NCBI GenBank assembly: GCA_002748355.1
Contig: PDSF01000037.1
Span: 1 to 64,000, forward strand
Reading direction: 5' to 3'
Source: Planctomycetota bacterium
GTDB lineage: Bacteria > Planctomycetota > UBA1135 > GCA-002748355
DNA length: 64,000 bases
Made by a program: the position numbers and the translations under genes. The notes under the pieces were generated by a model. It made no database searches, was not told where the DNA came from, and was given only the letters and a program-made list of their open reading frames with translations. Positions 49,579 to 58,107 of the stretch are shown piece by piece (positions within the stretch are counted from its first letter, which is position 1; the number at the start of each line of letters is the position of its first letter).

Positions 49579-51183
49579 ATGGATTTCTCACTGGAGCAAC
49601 TGCGTTTTGACAATCGCTTCACTGAAGATCTTCCTGCCGACCCACTAGAGGAGCTGCAGCCCCGGCAGGTCCCGAATGCAAGCTACTCGCGCGTGCGCCC
49701 GCGACGAGCCAGCCAGCCGCAGCTCTTGGCCTATTCCTCTCCGGTGCTGCAACTCCTAGGCATGGCCGAGACCGCAGCCTCCGATCCGGCCTTCACCGAG
49801 ATTTTCGTCGGTAACGAGACCCTGCCGGGCATGGACCTCCACGCCGCTCGCTACGGCGGCCATCAGTTCGGGCACTGGGCCGATCAGCTCGGCGATGGTC
49901 GCGCCATCGTGCTCGGCGAAGTGCTCACCCCAGATCACGGTCGCCAAACGCTGCAGCTCAAAGGCGCCGGGCCTACCCCGTATTCGCGTCGCGCCGATGG
50001 TCTCGCGGTGCTGCGCTCCTCCCTGCGCGAGTTCTTATGCAGTGAAGCCATGCACCAGCTCGGAGTCCCGAGCACGCGCGCCCTCAGCCTGATAAGCACC
50101 GGTGACCAGGTGCTCCGCGACATGTTCTACAATGGGCACCCCGAAATGGAGCCCGGGGCGGTCGTATGCCGGGTCGCGCCGTCCTTCCTCCGCTTCGGCA
50201 ACTACGAAATCCACGCCGCGCACAGAGAGCATGAGCTGCTCCGCCAGCTGCTTAGCCACACACTGCGGGTGCATTTCCCGCATCTCTTGGGCGAAAACGA
50301 AGAGCTGCAGCCAGAATGCATCGCGCGCTGGTATCGCGAAGTCGTGCAGCTGACCGCAGACATGATTGTCGAATGGCAACGCGTGGGCTTCGTCCACGGC
50401 GTTATGAACACCGACAATATGTCGATCCATGGCCTCACCATCGACTACGGACCCTACGGCTGGCTCGAAGACTATGACCCATCGTGGACGCCAAACACCA
50501 CCGATGCCCAAGGCCGACGTTATGCCTTCGGCCAGCAGCCTGCGATCGCGCAGTGGAACCTGGCCCAACTTGGCAACGCCCTCAGCTCGGTGGTCGAGGA
50601 TCCGGCGCTGCTCCAGGAGGGCCTCAACGAGTATGGCCCACGCTTCCAGAGCCGCTGGCACGCCATGATGGCGTCCAAGCTCGGCCTGCGCAGCCTCGAT
50701 ACCGAACAGAACTCGCAGCTAATCTCAGAGCTTTTACAGCTCCTGCGCAGCGCCGAAACCGACATGACCCTGTTCTACCGCGCGCTTGCAGAGCTTCCTC
50801 TCGAGAACGATTGCGACGACGAAGCCTTGCTAGCCCCGCTCGCAGATTGCTACTACCGCCCAGAACAGCTCAGCCCTGAGCATCGTGAGCAGAGCCTCGC
50901 CTGGCTGCATCGCTATCGGTGCCGGGTGCGCCAAGATTCTTTGAGCGACGCTGAGCGTAAGGCCTCAATGAACCGAGTGAATCCTCTCTACGTCCTACGC
51001 AACTACCTGGCACAAATCGCCATCGAAGACGCCGCACGAGGCAATCTCCAAGAACTCCAAGAACTCCAAAGCAGTCTCGCCAAGCCCTACGACGAACAGC
51101 CTGGACGCGAACGTCACGCCCAAAAGCGCCCGGAGTGGGCGCGCAATCGCCCCGGCTGTTCGCAGCTCAGCTGCAGCAGCTGA
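49579..51183 (+). CDS. selO: Protein adenylyltransferase SelO (YdiU)
   Basis: Pseudokinase-fold enzyme that AMPylates proteins and protects against oxidative stress. From ATG 49579: 534 residues. Family blocks: RYGGHQFGHWADQLGDGRAI, LQLKGAGPTPYSRRADGLAV followed by LRSSLREFLCSEAM, and HGVMNTDNMSIHGLTIDYGP followed by YGWLEDYDPSWTPN. The C-terminus ends CSQLSCSS, like other SelO; in some relatives a selenocysteine is at this site, here it is Cys. Longer than E. coli YdiU (478). Convergent with ddl, two bases between stops. Confidence 0.95.
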   Translation: MDFSLEQLRFDNRFTEDLPADPLEELQPRQVPNASYSRVRPRRASQPQLLAYSSPVLQLLGMAETAASDPAFTEIFVGNETLPGMDLHAARYGGHQFGHWADQLGDGRAIVLGEVLTPDHGRQTLQLKGAGPTPYSRRADGLAVLRSSLREFLCSEAMHQLGVPSTRALSLISTGDQVLRDMFYNGHPEMEPGAVVCRVAPSFLRFGNYEIHAAHREHELLRQLLSHTLRVHFPHLLGENEELQPECIARWYREVVQLTADMIVEWQRVGFVHGVMNTDNMSIHGLTIDYGPYGWLEDYDPSWTPNTTDAQGRRYAFGQQPAIAQWNLAQLGNALSSVVEDPALLQEGLNEYGPRFQSRWHAMMASKLGLRSLDTEQNSQLISELLQLLRSAETDMTLFYRALAELPLENDCDDEALLAPLADCYYRPEQLSPEHREQSLAWLHRYRCRVRQDSLSDAERKASMNRVNPLYVLRNYLAQIAIEDAARGNLQELQELQSSLAKPYDEQPGRERHAQKRPEWARNRPGCSQLSCSS

Positions 51184-51185
51184 AC

Positions 51186-52091
51186 TCAGCCATCGAAGCG
51201 TGCCGCCAGGGCGATCTCCTCGACCAAACGGTCGAAGTCCCAGCCGATACTGGCTGCAATCTTGGGAACCAGGGAGGAGGCCGTCATGCCGGGCAAAGTG
51301 TTCGCCTCTAAGAGCCAAGGCCCACGTTCATCCAGGAGCAGGTCGACGCGGGCTACGCCGCGCAGGCCCAGCGCGGCGTAGCCCTTGAGCCCGAGTTCGC
51401 CCATACGCCGCACCATTTCCCCATCGCGAGGATGCTCCGGACTCAGCACGGTGTAGACGTTATCGCTGCGCTGATACTTGGCCTCATAGTCATAACGACC
51501 ACTCGCCGTCGTAATCTCCAGCACTCCGAGCAGGCGCCCATCCATAACGGCCACGGTGAACTCACGCCCCTCGATAAACTCTTCGATCAAAATACTGCGG
51601 CCGTCGAGCTCGGCGCTCTGCGCCCAGTCCTCCCTGCTACGCACGATATGCACGCCGACAGAGCTACCCTCATTGGCCGCTTTGGCGACACAGGGCATGA
51701 AGGGCGGCTCCATCCCCGAAATCGTCGTACTCTCCACCCAGCGCGGCGTCGCCAAACCGTTACTGGCAAAGATCTGCTTGCTGCGCAGCTTGTCCATCGC
51801 CAAGGCCGAGCCCAGGACACCCGAACCGGTATAGGGGATACCGAGTATGTCCAGATAACCCTGCAGGCGCCCGTCTTCGCCGGCAGCGCCGTGCACAGCC
51901 AGCACCGCCAGCTCCGGGCGCCACTGCCCCAGCTCGAAGAGCGCCGGGCTGGCGGTATCGACGACCCGCAGCTCTGCGCCTAGGCGCAGCAGCGCTTCGC
52001 GCATGGCCTCCCCCGTAGCCAGGCTCACCTCACGCTCGCTACCATTGCCACCCAATAGTAGCGCCACTCGTTTGCCCGCGATCCGGCTCAT
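51186..52091 (-). CDS. ddl: D-alanine--D-alanine ligase
   Basis: Makes the D-Ala-D-Ala end of peptidoglycan precursors. 301 residues from ATG 52091: KRVALLLGGNGSEREVSLAT (~7), VLAVHGAAGEDGRLQGYLDI followed by LGIPYTGSGVLGSALAMDKL, FMPCVAKAANEGSSVGVHIV, LIEEFIEGREFTVAVMDGRL, RVDLLLDERGPWLLEANTLP followed by GMTASSLVPK. Unlike many Ddl (HGxxGEDG) it reads HGAAGEDG, still family-like. A single base separates it from the epimerase gene upstream, whose C-terminal codons provide the GAGGA ribosome site. Confidence 0.95.
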   Translation of the reverse strand: MSRIAGKRVALLLGGNGSEREVSLATGEAMREALLRLGAELRVVDTASPALFELGQWRPELAVLAVHGAAGEDGRLQGYLDILGIPYTGSGVLGSALAMDKLRSKQIFASNGLATPRWVESTTISGMEPPFMPCVAKAANEGSSVGVHIVRSREDWAQSAELDGRSILIEEFIEGREFTVAVMDGRLLGVLEITTASGRYDYEAKYQRSDNVYTVLSPEHPRDGEMVRRMGELGLKGYAALGLRGVARVDLLLDERGPWLLEANTLPGMTASSLVPKIAASIGWDFDRLVEEIALAARFDG

Positions 52092-52092
52092 C

Positions 52093-53259
52093 TCAGGAAT
52101 CCTCCGCACGCAGAATGGCGCAATCGCCGCGCGCGAGCCAGTCTTCGGCGAAGCGCGCTCCGATCCCCGGCGTCTCTGGCAAGCGCCACTCGCCTGCGCC
52201 CAGATACTCGATACCGCCTTCAACCGGGTCGGCAGCGTGCATCAGCGAGCTGTCGATATCGAAGTGCACGATGCTCGGCCGCGAGGCCACCAGGTGGGTC
52301 AAAGCCGTCAACGCATGCCGGGTCTCGGCCATACAGCCAACCTGACACTCCATTCCAGCCGCCTCGGCAACCGCGACGATACGCAGCGCAGTACGCAGGC
52401 CTCCGGATTTACTCAGCTTGATATTGACGTAGTGGCAGGCTTCGGCAGCCGCAAGCCGGAAGGTATCGCGATGATTGAATGCGGATTCATCGGCCATGAT
52501 CGGGATCGGGCTCTGCGCGGCCACCCGCGCCAGCCCAGCCTGGTCCCAACAAGGCACCGGTTCTTCGCAGTAATCGATATGGAAGGGCTCCAGCGCTTTT
52601 AAAACCCGAATCGCAGCGAGAGTATTCCAGCCCTGGTTGGCATCGATGCGCAGAGGAATCTCCATCCCCACCGCCTCGCGAATGGCCCGAATCCGCTCGA
52701 TATCGGCATCAGGCTCGCCACCGAGCTTGACCTTGAGATAAGGGAAGCCCTCGGCGAGAAAACGCTGGGCCTGCTCCACCATCCCCGGGATCTCACCAAG
52801 GCTGACAGTCATATCGGTAAAGATCCTTCGCTGGTTGCTTCCGCCAAACAGGCGATACAGCGGCAAGTTCGCCTGCTGCGCCAGTAGGTCGTGCAGCGCC
52901 AAGTCGAAAGCACTCTTGATCGTCGAGTTACCAGGAAGCGCATGCTCGATCTCGGCCAATCTGGCCTCGAGAGCCAGCCCATCCTTGCCAACAAGGAGCC
53001 GCGCCAGGTCCTGCCCAAGCGCAAACGCCGTCTCCTGCGTCTCGCCCACCAGCGTCGGAAACGGACTCGCCTCCCCCTGCGCAACGATGCCGCTCTCGCT
53101 TCGCAGCTCGACCACAAGATTCCGAGCATGGGTAATCGCCCCGAAGGAAATCACGAAAGGTTCCTTCAGCGGCACGGTCAAGGTGTAGAGCCGAATCTCC
53201 TCGATGCGCTGCCCCTTGGCGCCAGCACCGGAAAGGGCTACCGAATCATGAATCGTCAT
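52093..53259 (-). CDS. Dipeptide epimerase (enolase superfamily, MLE subgroup)
   Basis: 388 residues. Epimerises L-Ala-D/L-Glu or a similar dipeptide. Catalytic elements: PYLKVKLGG (KxK base), LRIDANQGWNTL and YCEEPVP (metal ligands), IMADESAFNHRD, YVNIKLSKSGGL (second Lys), ECQVGCMAETRHALTALTHL. The position next to ddl fits peptidoglycan-peptide turnover, which is the known job of L-Ala-D/L-Glu epimerases, but other dipeptide specificities occur in the family. Confidence 0.88.
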   Translation of the reverse strand: MTIHDSVALSGAGAKGQRIEEIRLYTLTVPLKEPFVISFGAITHARNLVVELRSESGIVAQGEASPFPTLVGETQETAFALGQDLARLLVGKDGLALEARLAEIEHALPGNSTIKSAFDLALHDLLAQQANLPLYRLFGGSNQRRIFTDMTVSLGEIPGMVEQAQRFLAEGFPYLKVKLGGEPDADIERIRAIREAVGMEIPLRIDANQGWNTLAAIRVLKALEPFHIDYCEEPVPCWDQAGLARVAAQSPIPIMADESAFNHRDTFRLAAAEACHYVNIKLSKSGGLRTALRIVAVAEAAGMECQVGCMAETRHALTALTHLVASRPSIVHFDIDSSLMHAADPVEGGIEYLGAGEWRLPETPGIGARFAEDWLARGDCAILRAEDS

Positions 53260-53305
53260 CGCCTTATCCCCCTCTACCCTCTACGGCTTTCTGCCGGAGC
53301 AATGC

Positions 53306-54412
53306 TCAGAGCAGCTGCCCCAGCGCAGTGAGAAGCCGCTGCACCTGTGCTTCGCTGTGCTGCGAACACAAAACCGCACGTAAAACCCCCTCTTCGCCAG
53401 CACCGACATAGCTCGAGCGAGGAAGTAGGATCCCCTGTTCCAGCAGGGCCTGGTGAACACGCTCGTGCTCGGTGGCGCTGCCGAGACTAAAGGCCGAAAT
53501 CGGCTGCGGCGTATCCGGCAGATCAAGGCCAAGGGCTCGCAGGCCGGCATCGAGCAGGCGACCTCGGGCGAGCAATCTCTCCCGAAGCTCCGGCGCCTCC
53601 GCCAACAGCTCCAGCCCCACGCGCGCGGCACAGGCGTTTGGCACCGAAATCCCCGTCGTCCCCCAGAGCACCGGACTCTGCTTGCGGGCGCGCGCACAGA
53701 AATCTTCACTCCCAAGGACCAGGCCACCATGACTACCCATCGCCTTGGCCAAAGACCCCACACAATGCACCCGGCTGCCGTCTACCCCATGGTGCTCCAA
53801 GCTGCCTCGGCCATTTTCTCCCAGGACCCCAAGGCCATGGGCATCGTCGACCAATAGCTGGGCGTCGTAGGGATCGAGCAAGCGCCGGTACTGATCCACC
53901 GGTGCAACTCGGCCAAAGGTGGGAAAGACCCCGTCGCTAACGATCAGCGGCCGCTCGCCTTTTTCGAGTTCGAAATCAAGCCGCCGCTGCAGGTCTTCCC
54001 CATCACAATGCGCAAAGCGCACAAAGGGCTTCTGCTGCACGCAGAGCGCCATAAACACCGCATAATGCGACCTTTCGTCGACGAAGACGCGGTCGTAGCT
54101 CTCCCTGAGCGCATCGATCGCCACCGTCATCGCCAAGTAGCCACTGGGCAGGGCGATGGCCGCCTCGCAGCCAAAGAACTCCGCCGCCACCCGCTCCAGT
54201 TCAAGGGTTACCGGACTAGGACCAATGGGCCGCGTCCCCGCCGTAGCCGTCCCCATGCCATAGCGCGCCACCGCCTCCTGAACCGCCTGGACCAGGCGAG
54301 GATGCCCCTGCAGCGCGTGATACGCCGTCCCACCAAAGTAGAGGACATCCCGCCCACCGATCCGGATCTCAGGGCCGGGAGCCGAATCCATATCAAGCCA
54401 GTTCGTCATCAC
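53306..54412 (-). CDS. PLP-dependent alpha-oxoamine-synthase-like enzyme (BioF/KBL family)
   Basis: 368 residues. Fold-type I aminotransferase related to 8-amino-7-oxononanoate synthase and 2-amino-3-ketobutyrate CoA ligase: LYFGGTAYHALQGHPRLVQA, GTATAGTRPIGPSPVTLELE, LLVDDAHGLGVLGENGRG (Asp and His of the PLP site), and the PLP-Lys in GSLAKAMGSHGG. In true BioF the initial motif is NYLGL and the Lys motif GTLGKAFG, so the substrate may differ. No other biotin or threonine-degradation gene nearby. Product cannot be named. Confidence 0.8.
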   Translation of the reverse strand: MMTNWLDMDSAPGPEIRIGGRDVLYFGGTAYHALQGHPRLVQAVQEAVARYGMGTATAGTRPIGPSPVTLELERVAAEFFGCEAAIALPSGYLAMTVAIDALRESYDRVFVDERSHYAVFMALCVQQKPFVRFAHCDGEDLQRRLDFELEKGERPLIVSDGVFPTFGRVAPVDQYRRLLDPYDAQLLVDDAHGLGVLGENGRGSLEHHGVDGSRVHCVGSLAKAMGSHGGLVLGSEDFCARARKQSPVLWGTTGISVPNACAARVGLELLAEAPELRERLLARGRLLDAGLRALGLDLPDTPQPISAFSLGSATEHERVHQALLEQGILLPRSSYVGAGEEGVLRAVLCSQHSEAQVQRLLTALGQLL

Positions 54413-54468
54413 CTAAGCCTCTCCAGGGGCCAAAAGCGCAAAGACTCAAAAGCGAGCAGGCCAAACGC

Positions 54469-55044
54469 TCAGTGCAGGGAATGGCGCCAGGGTAGTTCGG
54501 CGATGACCTTGGCTTCGTGCTCGAGCATCTCGCTGAGCCGGGCGCTAACACGCTCCTTGTCGAAGTACAGCTCGGCTAGTTCTTCAAACATCAACTCGTG
54601 GCGCGCTTCTGCTTGGCAAAGACGGCGGTAAAAGCCCCGGAGCTTCTCGTCTTCGAGGGCTTCGGAGATGAGCCCCATGCGCTCGCAGCTACGGGCCTCG
54701 ATCACGCCCGCCAAGAGCAACCTCTCCAGAAGCACATCATCGGCGTCGCCACCCTTCAGCTGGCTACGCAAGGCCTGCACATAGGGGTCAGGCGCGTCCT
54801 TACCAAGCGGCACACCACGCGTACGCATCAGCCCGTAGCATTGGCGGAAATGTAAGAGTTCTTCGGTCGCGAGCTCGAGCATTTCGCTGACGAGCTCATC
54901 CCGATCTGGGTATTGGGCAATAAACTTCATCGCCGTCGCGTGCGCCTTACGCTCGCAGAAGGCGTGGTCACGCAAGAGCTCGTCAAAGTTCTCCAGCGCC
55001 TTTGTCGCCCATTCCCGAGGAGTTTTATAGGACAGCTGCACCAT
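54469..55044 (-). CDS. miaE: tRNA-(ms2io6A)-hydroxylase MiaE-like
   Basis: Non-haem di-iron monooxygenase that hydroxylates the isopentenyl group of ms2i6A37 in tRNA. 191 residues from ATG 55044; ferritin-like helices with the di-iron ligands in FCERKAHATAMKFIA, LATEELLHFRQCY, AGVIEARSCERMGLI and CQAEARHELMFEEL (repeated E...ExxH). Its ATG overlaps the stop of the protease gene upstream (TGATG). No miaA or miaB nearby. Confidence 0.9.
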   Translation of the reverse strand: MVQLSYKTPREWATKALENFDELLRDHAFCERKAHATAMKFIAQYPDRDELVSEMLELATEELLHFRQCYGLMRTRGVPLGKDAPDPYVQALRSQLKGGDADDVLLERLLLAGVIEARSCERMGLISEALEDEKLRGFYRRLCQAEARHELMFEELAELYFDKERVSARLSEMLEHEAKVIAELPWRHSLH

Positions 55045-56027
55045 CAGAGTCTTTCCTCTTCGAGCCGCATAATCTCGGGCCAACGAATACCAGATGCCTG
55101 CCGGGCCCCCGGGCAATTCCGCCGAGTAAACGAAATCGACAGCAGGCCCAGCATCTTGCCCTGCGCATCGACAATGGGCGAACCGGACATTCCGAGTTCG
55201 CAATCAGCGGTGGTTAAGAACATCCACTTGGCAAAAGAACCGGCATCGAACAGTTCCTGCCGTTGCTTCCAATCCACGATTTGAAAGGGCAGCTCGTCGG
55301 TCACCCGGCCGGCGGTAAAGCACATCGTCTTGCCATCGGAATCCGGCTCGCCAAAGCTCGGCCGCCGGTTCTGGGTTTCCTTGGGCCAACCCAGGGCATA
55401 GACCTGCTCCCCAGGCTCAGGATGCTGGGAACGACCTTCGAAGACGTGCCCAGCGAGAGGCCGTGAGAGGAGGATGCGCACAAAATCGCTGGCGGAGGCT
55501 TGAAGCAGCTTGGCCGGCCGTTTTCCGCCCTCCATGCGCACCCAAGACTCGCGTCCAGCGAAATCCACCGTGGCATAATCGCCAGCTCTGCCGGTATCGA
55601 AGACAACCTGGCCATGACGATTCCGCAGCTGAAACTCCAGGCGCATGCCGGGGCGCAGATCGGGAAAGCGCCAATCCTCCTGGGCCTCGATATAGGGAAA
55701 GCCGTGGCGATTGGTCCAGAGCGTGCGGGCATCACCGCATAAAAAGGCAGTGCAGTAATGGCGCTTGCTCCTGCGCTTGGAGTCGCGCTGGCTGCTCAGA
55801 TCCTGCGAAGCTGACGCCGTCTCGCCCTCGGTGTAAAGCTTGAAGACTCCAGTGGCAAAGCTCTGCATCCAGACCGGCGCAGCAGAGGATCCCAGCCGGT
55901 AGAACCCCGGCGTCGCCTCGATATCGCAAACGCTACAACTCGGCACTAGGGCCAAGCCAAAGGCCGCAACGGCGAGACGGAGCAATACTGAGGGAGCCCG
56001 TCCCGGCCGATTCCTCACCTCAGTCAC
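55044..56027 (-). CDS. Trypsin-like serine protease, lipoprotein or secreted
   Basis: 327 residues. N-terminus has a signal region ALVPSC (lipobox-like) at ~27-31, Cys-rich SCSVCDIE. Triad candidates: His in CTAFLCGDARTLWTNRHGF, Asp in FDTGRAGDYATVDFAG, Ser in DCELGMSGSPIVDAQGKMLG followed by LLSISF. The last block is the classic G-x-S-G of chymotrypsin-fold proteases. Extended insert with WKQRQELFDAGSFAKWMF. It overlaps the repeat-protein gene by four bases and miaE by one. Substrate unknown. Confidence 0.75.
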   Translation of the reverse strand: MTEVRNRPGRAPSVLLRLAVAAFGLALVPSCSVCDIEATPGFYRLGSSAAPVWMQSFATGVFKLYTEGETASASQDLSSQRDSKRRSKRHYCTAFLCGDARTLWTNRHGFPYIEAQEDWRFPDLRPGMRLEFQLRNRHGQVVFDTGRAGDYATVDFAGRESWVRMEGGKRPAKLLQASASDFVRILLSRPLAGHVFEGRSQHPEPGEQVYALGWPKETQNRRPSFGEPDSDGKTMCFTAGRVTDELPFQIVDWKQRQELFDAGSFAKWMFLTTADCELGMSGSPIVDAQGKMLGLLSISFTRRNCPGARQASGIRWPEIMRLEEERL

Positions 56028-57562
56028 CGCTTGATTTCGACGACGATGCCCTGACTGGGCCCGTCTTTCTCGATACGCATCTCGACCTTGGGCCGCCCCT
56101 CGGGCATAGCGATAAGGAGAATCGGCACCTGGCTTCGCACCCGTTCGAGCTTGAAGCTGCCGTCCTCACGGGTCAGCACACGGACATTACCAACGAGGAA
56201 ACGGCCGTTATGTGAGAGATCCCCGTTGGGCACCAACACCTGGTATTCGTCGCGCCAGACCAGGGCGCGTAGCAGCACACCGGATAATGGCTTGCCATCC
56301 TGATCGACAACCTTGCCCTCAAGGGTGCGACCCGGCCCCATATCAACATCCAAACGCCTTCGCTTCCCCTTCACCGGCGAGCGCACGACCTGGACCTGAT
56401 GCTCAAGCCCATCGACCCAAAAGCAGAGTTCGTAGCTACCAGGAGCGAGTTCAGGGATACGATAGAGACCCGTAGGGTCGATCGGGAAGGACGGCGTAGT
56501 ACGCGCCACCAGCTTGAGTTCGACCTTTTCGTCGCTGAGACGCAGCACGTGGACGCGGCCGGGACGGCCGAGCGGCTGCCCCTTCAGGGTGACACGGCCT
56601 TCAACCGCAAAGCTGGGCCCCGTGCTCTGGGTGCCGAGATCGACGCTGCTGCCCTGGGCATCGATACGGCCACGGCCAAGCTCGCAGGGCAGCAAGCGAT
56701 TAAGCAAGCTGCGCACCCAGTAGCGCCCATTTGGGAGGAAGCTCCCAAAAGAGTAGCGACCTTCGGCATCGGTTCGCGTCCACCAAGCGACGGCCCCGTA
56801 GACACCATCGCTACCAACAGGCACATCGGTTTCGGCAACGACCCAAATCCCTTCCTGGGGCCTGCCGTCCTTATCGACGAGGCGGCCATGGACCCGGCAG
56901 CCTTGGCGCAGCTCATAGCTGCGCTCCTTCGCCGGCTCGCCCACGGCAGCCAGGTCCTCCTTGGGGATCACCAAGACCCGGTACTTGTCGGAAAAGGCCA
57001 TCAGCACATCCTCTCGCACCTTGTCGAGAGTCCCGACAGCCACACGTCCCTCTGCGTCGCTAATACCGAGCAGGCGTGTCCCCCAGGGAGCACGCACCCG
57101 AACGCCGGGCACCGCTTCGCCACTCTTGGCGTCCTTGAAAGTGGCGATAAGACAGGCTGGCCCAAGGGCAGCCTCCTTGGGCTTGGCCCCGGACTGCCCA
57201 GCCTGCATCCTGCCGAGAAAGGGCCGACCAGCACCGGTAACGACGCGGCCATCCTGGAAGCCAGGCTTCTTGAAGTAGATGTCGTAGAGCGGACCAAAGG
57301 GCAGCTGGAAAGAAAAGCGCCCCTGGGCATCGGAACGGCCCTTTGCCACCTGGAGTTGGCCCAGAGGAGCACCGCGCCAAAAGTCCCAGGTGGCGATTTG
57401 ATCGGCGAAACGACGAACCTCAATCGCGACCGCCGGAACCGGCTGCTCTGGGCTTAGGCCAGTAATCCCCGCCAGGCTGCTGCGCTCAGGCACTTGCACT
57501 TGCTGCTGGGCCAAGGCCGTCGAAACGAGGAGCAAGCAGGGCGCGAGGAAACGGATCTTCAT
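56024..57562 (-). CDS. Secreted carboxypeptidase-regulatory-like repeat protein
   Basis: 512 residues. Signal peptide (LAPCLLLVSTALAQQ). Four to five beta-sandwich units with the repeat pattern G.V.D.DGkp..G......................D..G.f..: GRLVDKDGRPQEGIWVVAET with WTRTDAEGRYSFGSFLPNGR, EGKVVDQDGKPLSGVLLRAL with REDGSFKLERV, and VRVRAPWGTRLLGISDAEGR. Same family style as the 37.3-kb protein. No enzyme motif. ATGA overlap with the protease gene suggests the two act together in the envelope. Confidence 0.8.
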   Translation of the reverse strand: MKIRFLAPCLLLVSTALAQQQVQVPERSSLAGITGLSPEQPVPAVAIEVRRFADQIATWDFWRGAPLGQLQVAKGRSDAQGRFSFQLPFGPLYDIYFKKPGFQDGRVVTGAGRPFLGRMQAGQSGAKPKEAALGPACLIATFKDAKSGEAVPGVRVRAPWGTRLLGISDAEGRVAVGTLDKVREDVLMAFSDKYRVLVIPKEDLAAVGEPAKERSYELRQGCRVHGRLVDKDGRPQEGIWVVAETDVPVGSDGVYGAVAWWTRTDAEGRYSFGSFLPNGRYWVRSLLNRLLPCELGRGRIDAQGSSVDLGTQSTGPSFAVEGRVTLKGQPLGRPGRVHVLRLSDEKVELKLVARTTPSFPIDPTGLYRIPELAPGSYELCFWVDGLEHQVQVVRSPVKGKRRRLDVDMGPGRTLEGKVVDQDGKPLSGVLLRALVWRDEYQVLVPNGDLSHNGRFLVGNVRVLTREDGSFKLERVRSQVPILLIAMPEGRPKVEMRIEKDGPSQGIVVEIKR

Positions 57563-57726
57563 GGGGTGGCAGGCTTAGGAAAGAGAGGAGGGCGAAGCCA
57601 GAAAATACCCGCGACGCTCGGAGATTCGAATTCAGATTGCTCAAGGCCCCGGCTCTATGCGGTCAAAGAGGCATCGCCGATGCGGTATTGCTGCCGCTCG
57701 CCTTTCGCCACCCAGCAGCTAGCCCG

Positions 57727-58107
57727 CTACTGCCCGGCCAGCCGTCGCCAACGCTCGCGCATACGCCGCCAGAGATCGACGATACGGCGCTCCTCTCCCT
57801 GGTCCTCGGCAAAGGCCGCCAGCGCCGCCGCCACATCACCGCCATGAGTCCGCAGATGCCCCGCCAATTCGGCGGCTACCTCGGCGTCCTTCCGAAGAGC
57901 CGTTGGGCGATAGGCCTCGCCGACCAGCGAGGCCACGAGCGCCGGTAGCGGCAGAGCATTCTCCTGAGCAAGAGCGCGGACCGCCTCCAGCCGCGCCTCA
58001 ACCGCCAGCACCTGGCTATCCCCCCTGGTCCAGAGTCCAACCGTCAAAATGACGACCAGGGACAGCACCAGCAGCCGAAGGCCCAAGTTGGCGTCGGCCC
58101 GCCTCAA
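57727..58107 (-). CDS. Small membrane-anchored protein with a reduced transglycosylase-like fold
   Basis: 126 residues. N-terminal anchor/signal (LLVLSLVVILTVGLW), then AQENALPLPALVASLVGEAY followed by RPTA, which matches the start of SLT/lysozyme-like domains (a...ldP.LvaAlir.ES.f.p.A) with a Glu at the catalytic place, and later AGHLRTHGGDVAAALAAFAE, like the later SLT helix. The middle of the domain is missing, so activity is doubtful. Overlaps the HEAT-repeat gene by four bases. 57563-57726 downstream holds no gene. Confidence 0.6.
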   Translation of the reverse strand: MRRADANLGLRLLVLSLVVILTVGLWTRGDSQVLAVEARLEAVRALAQENALPLPALVASLVGEAYRPTALRKDAEVAAELAGHLRTHGGDVAAALAAFAEDQGEERRIVDLWRRMRERWRRLAGQ

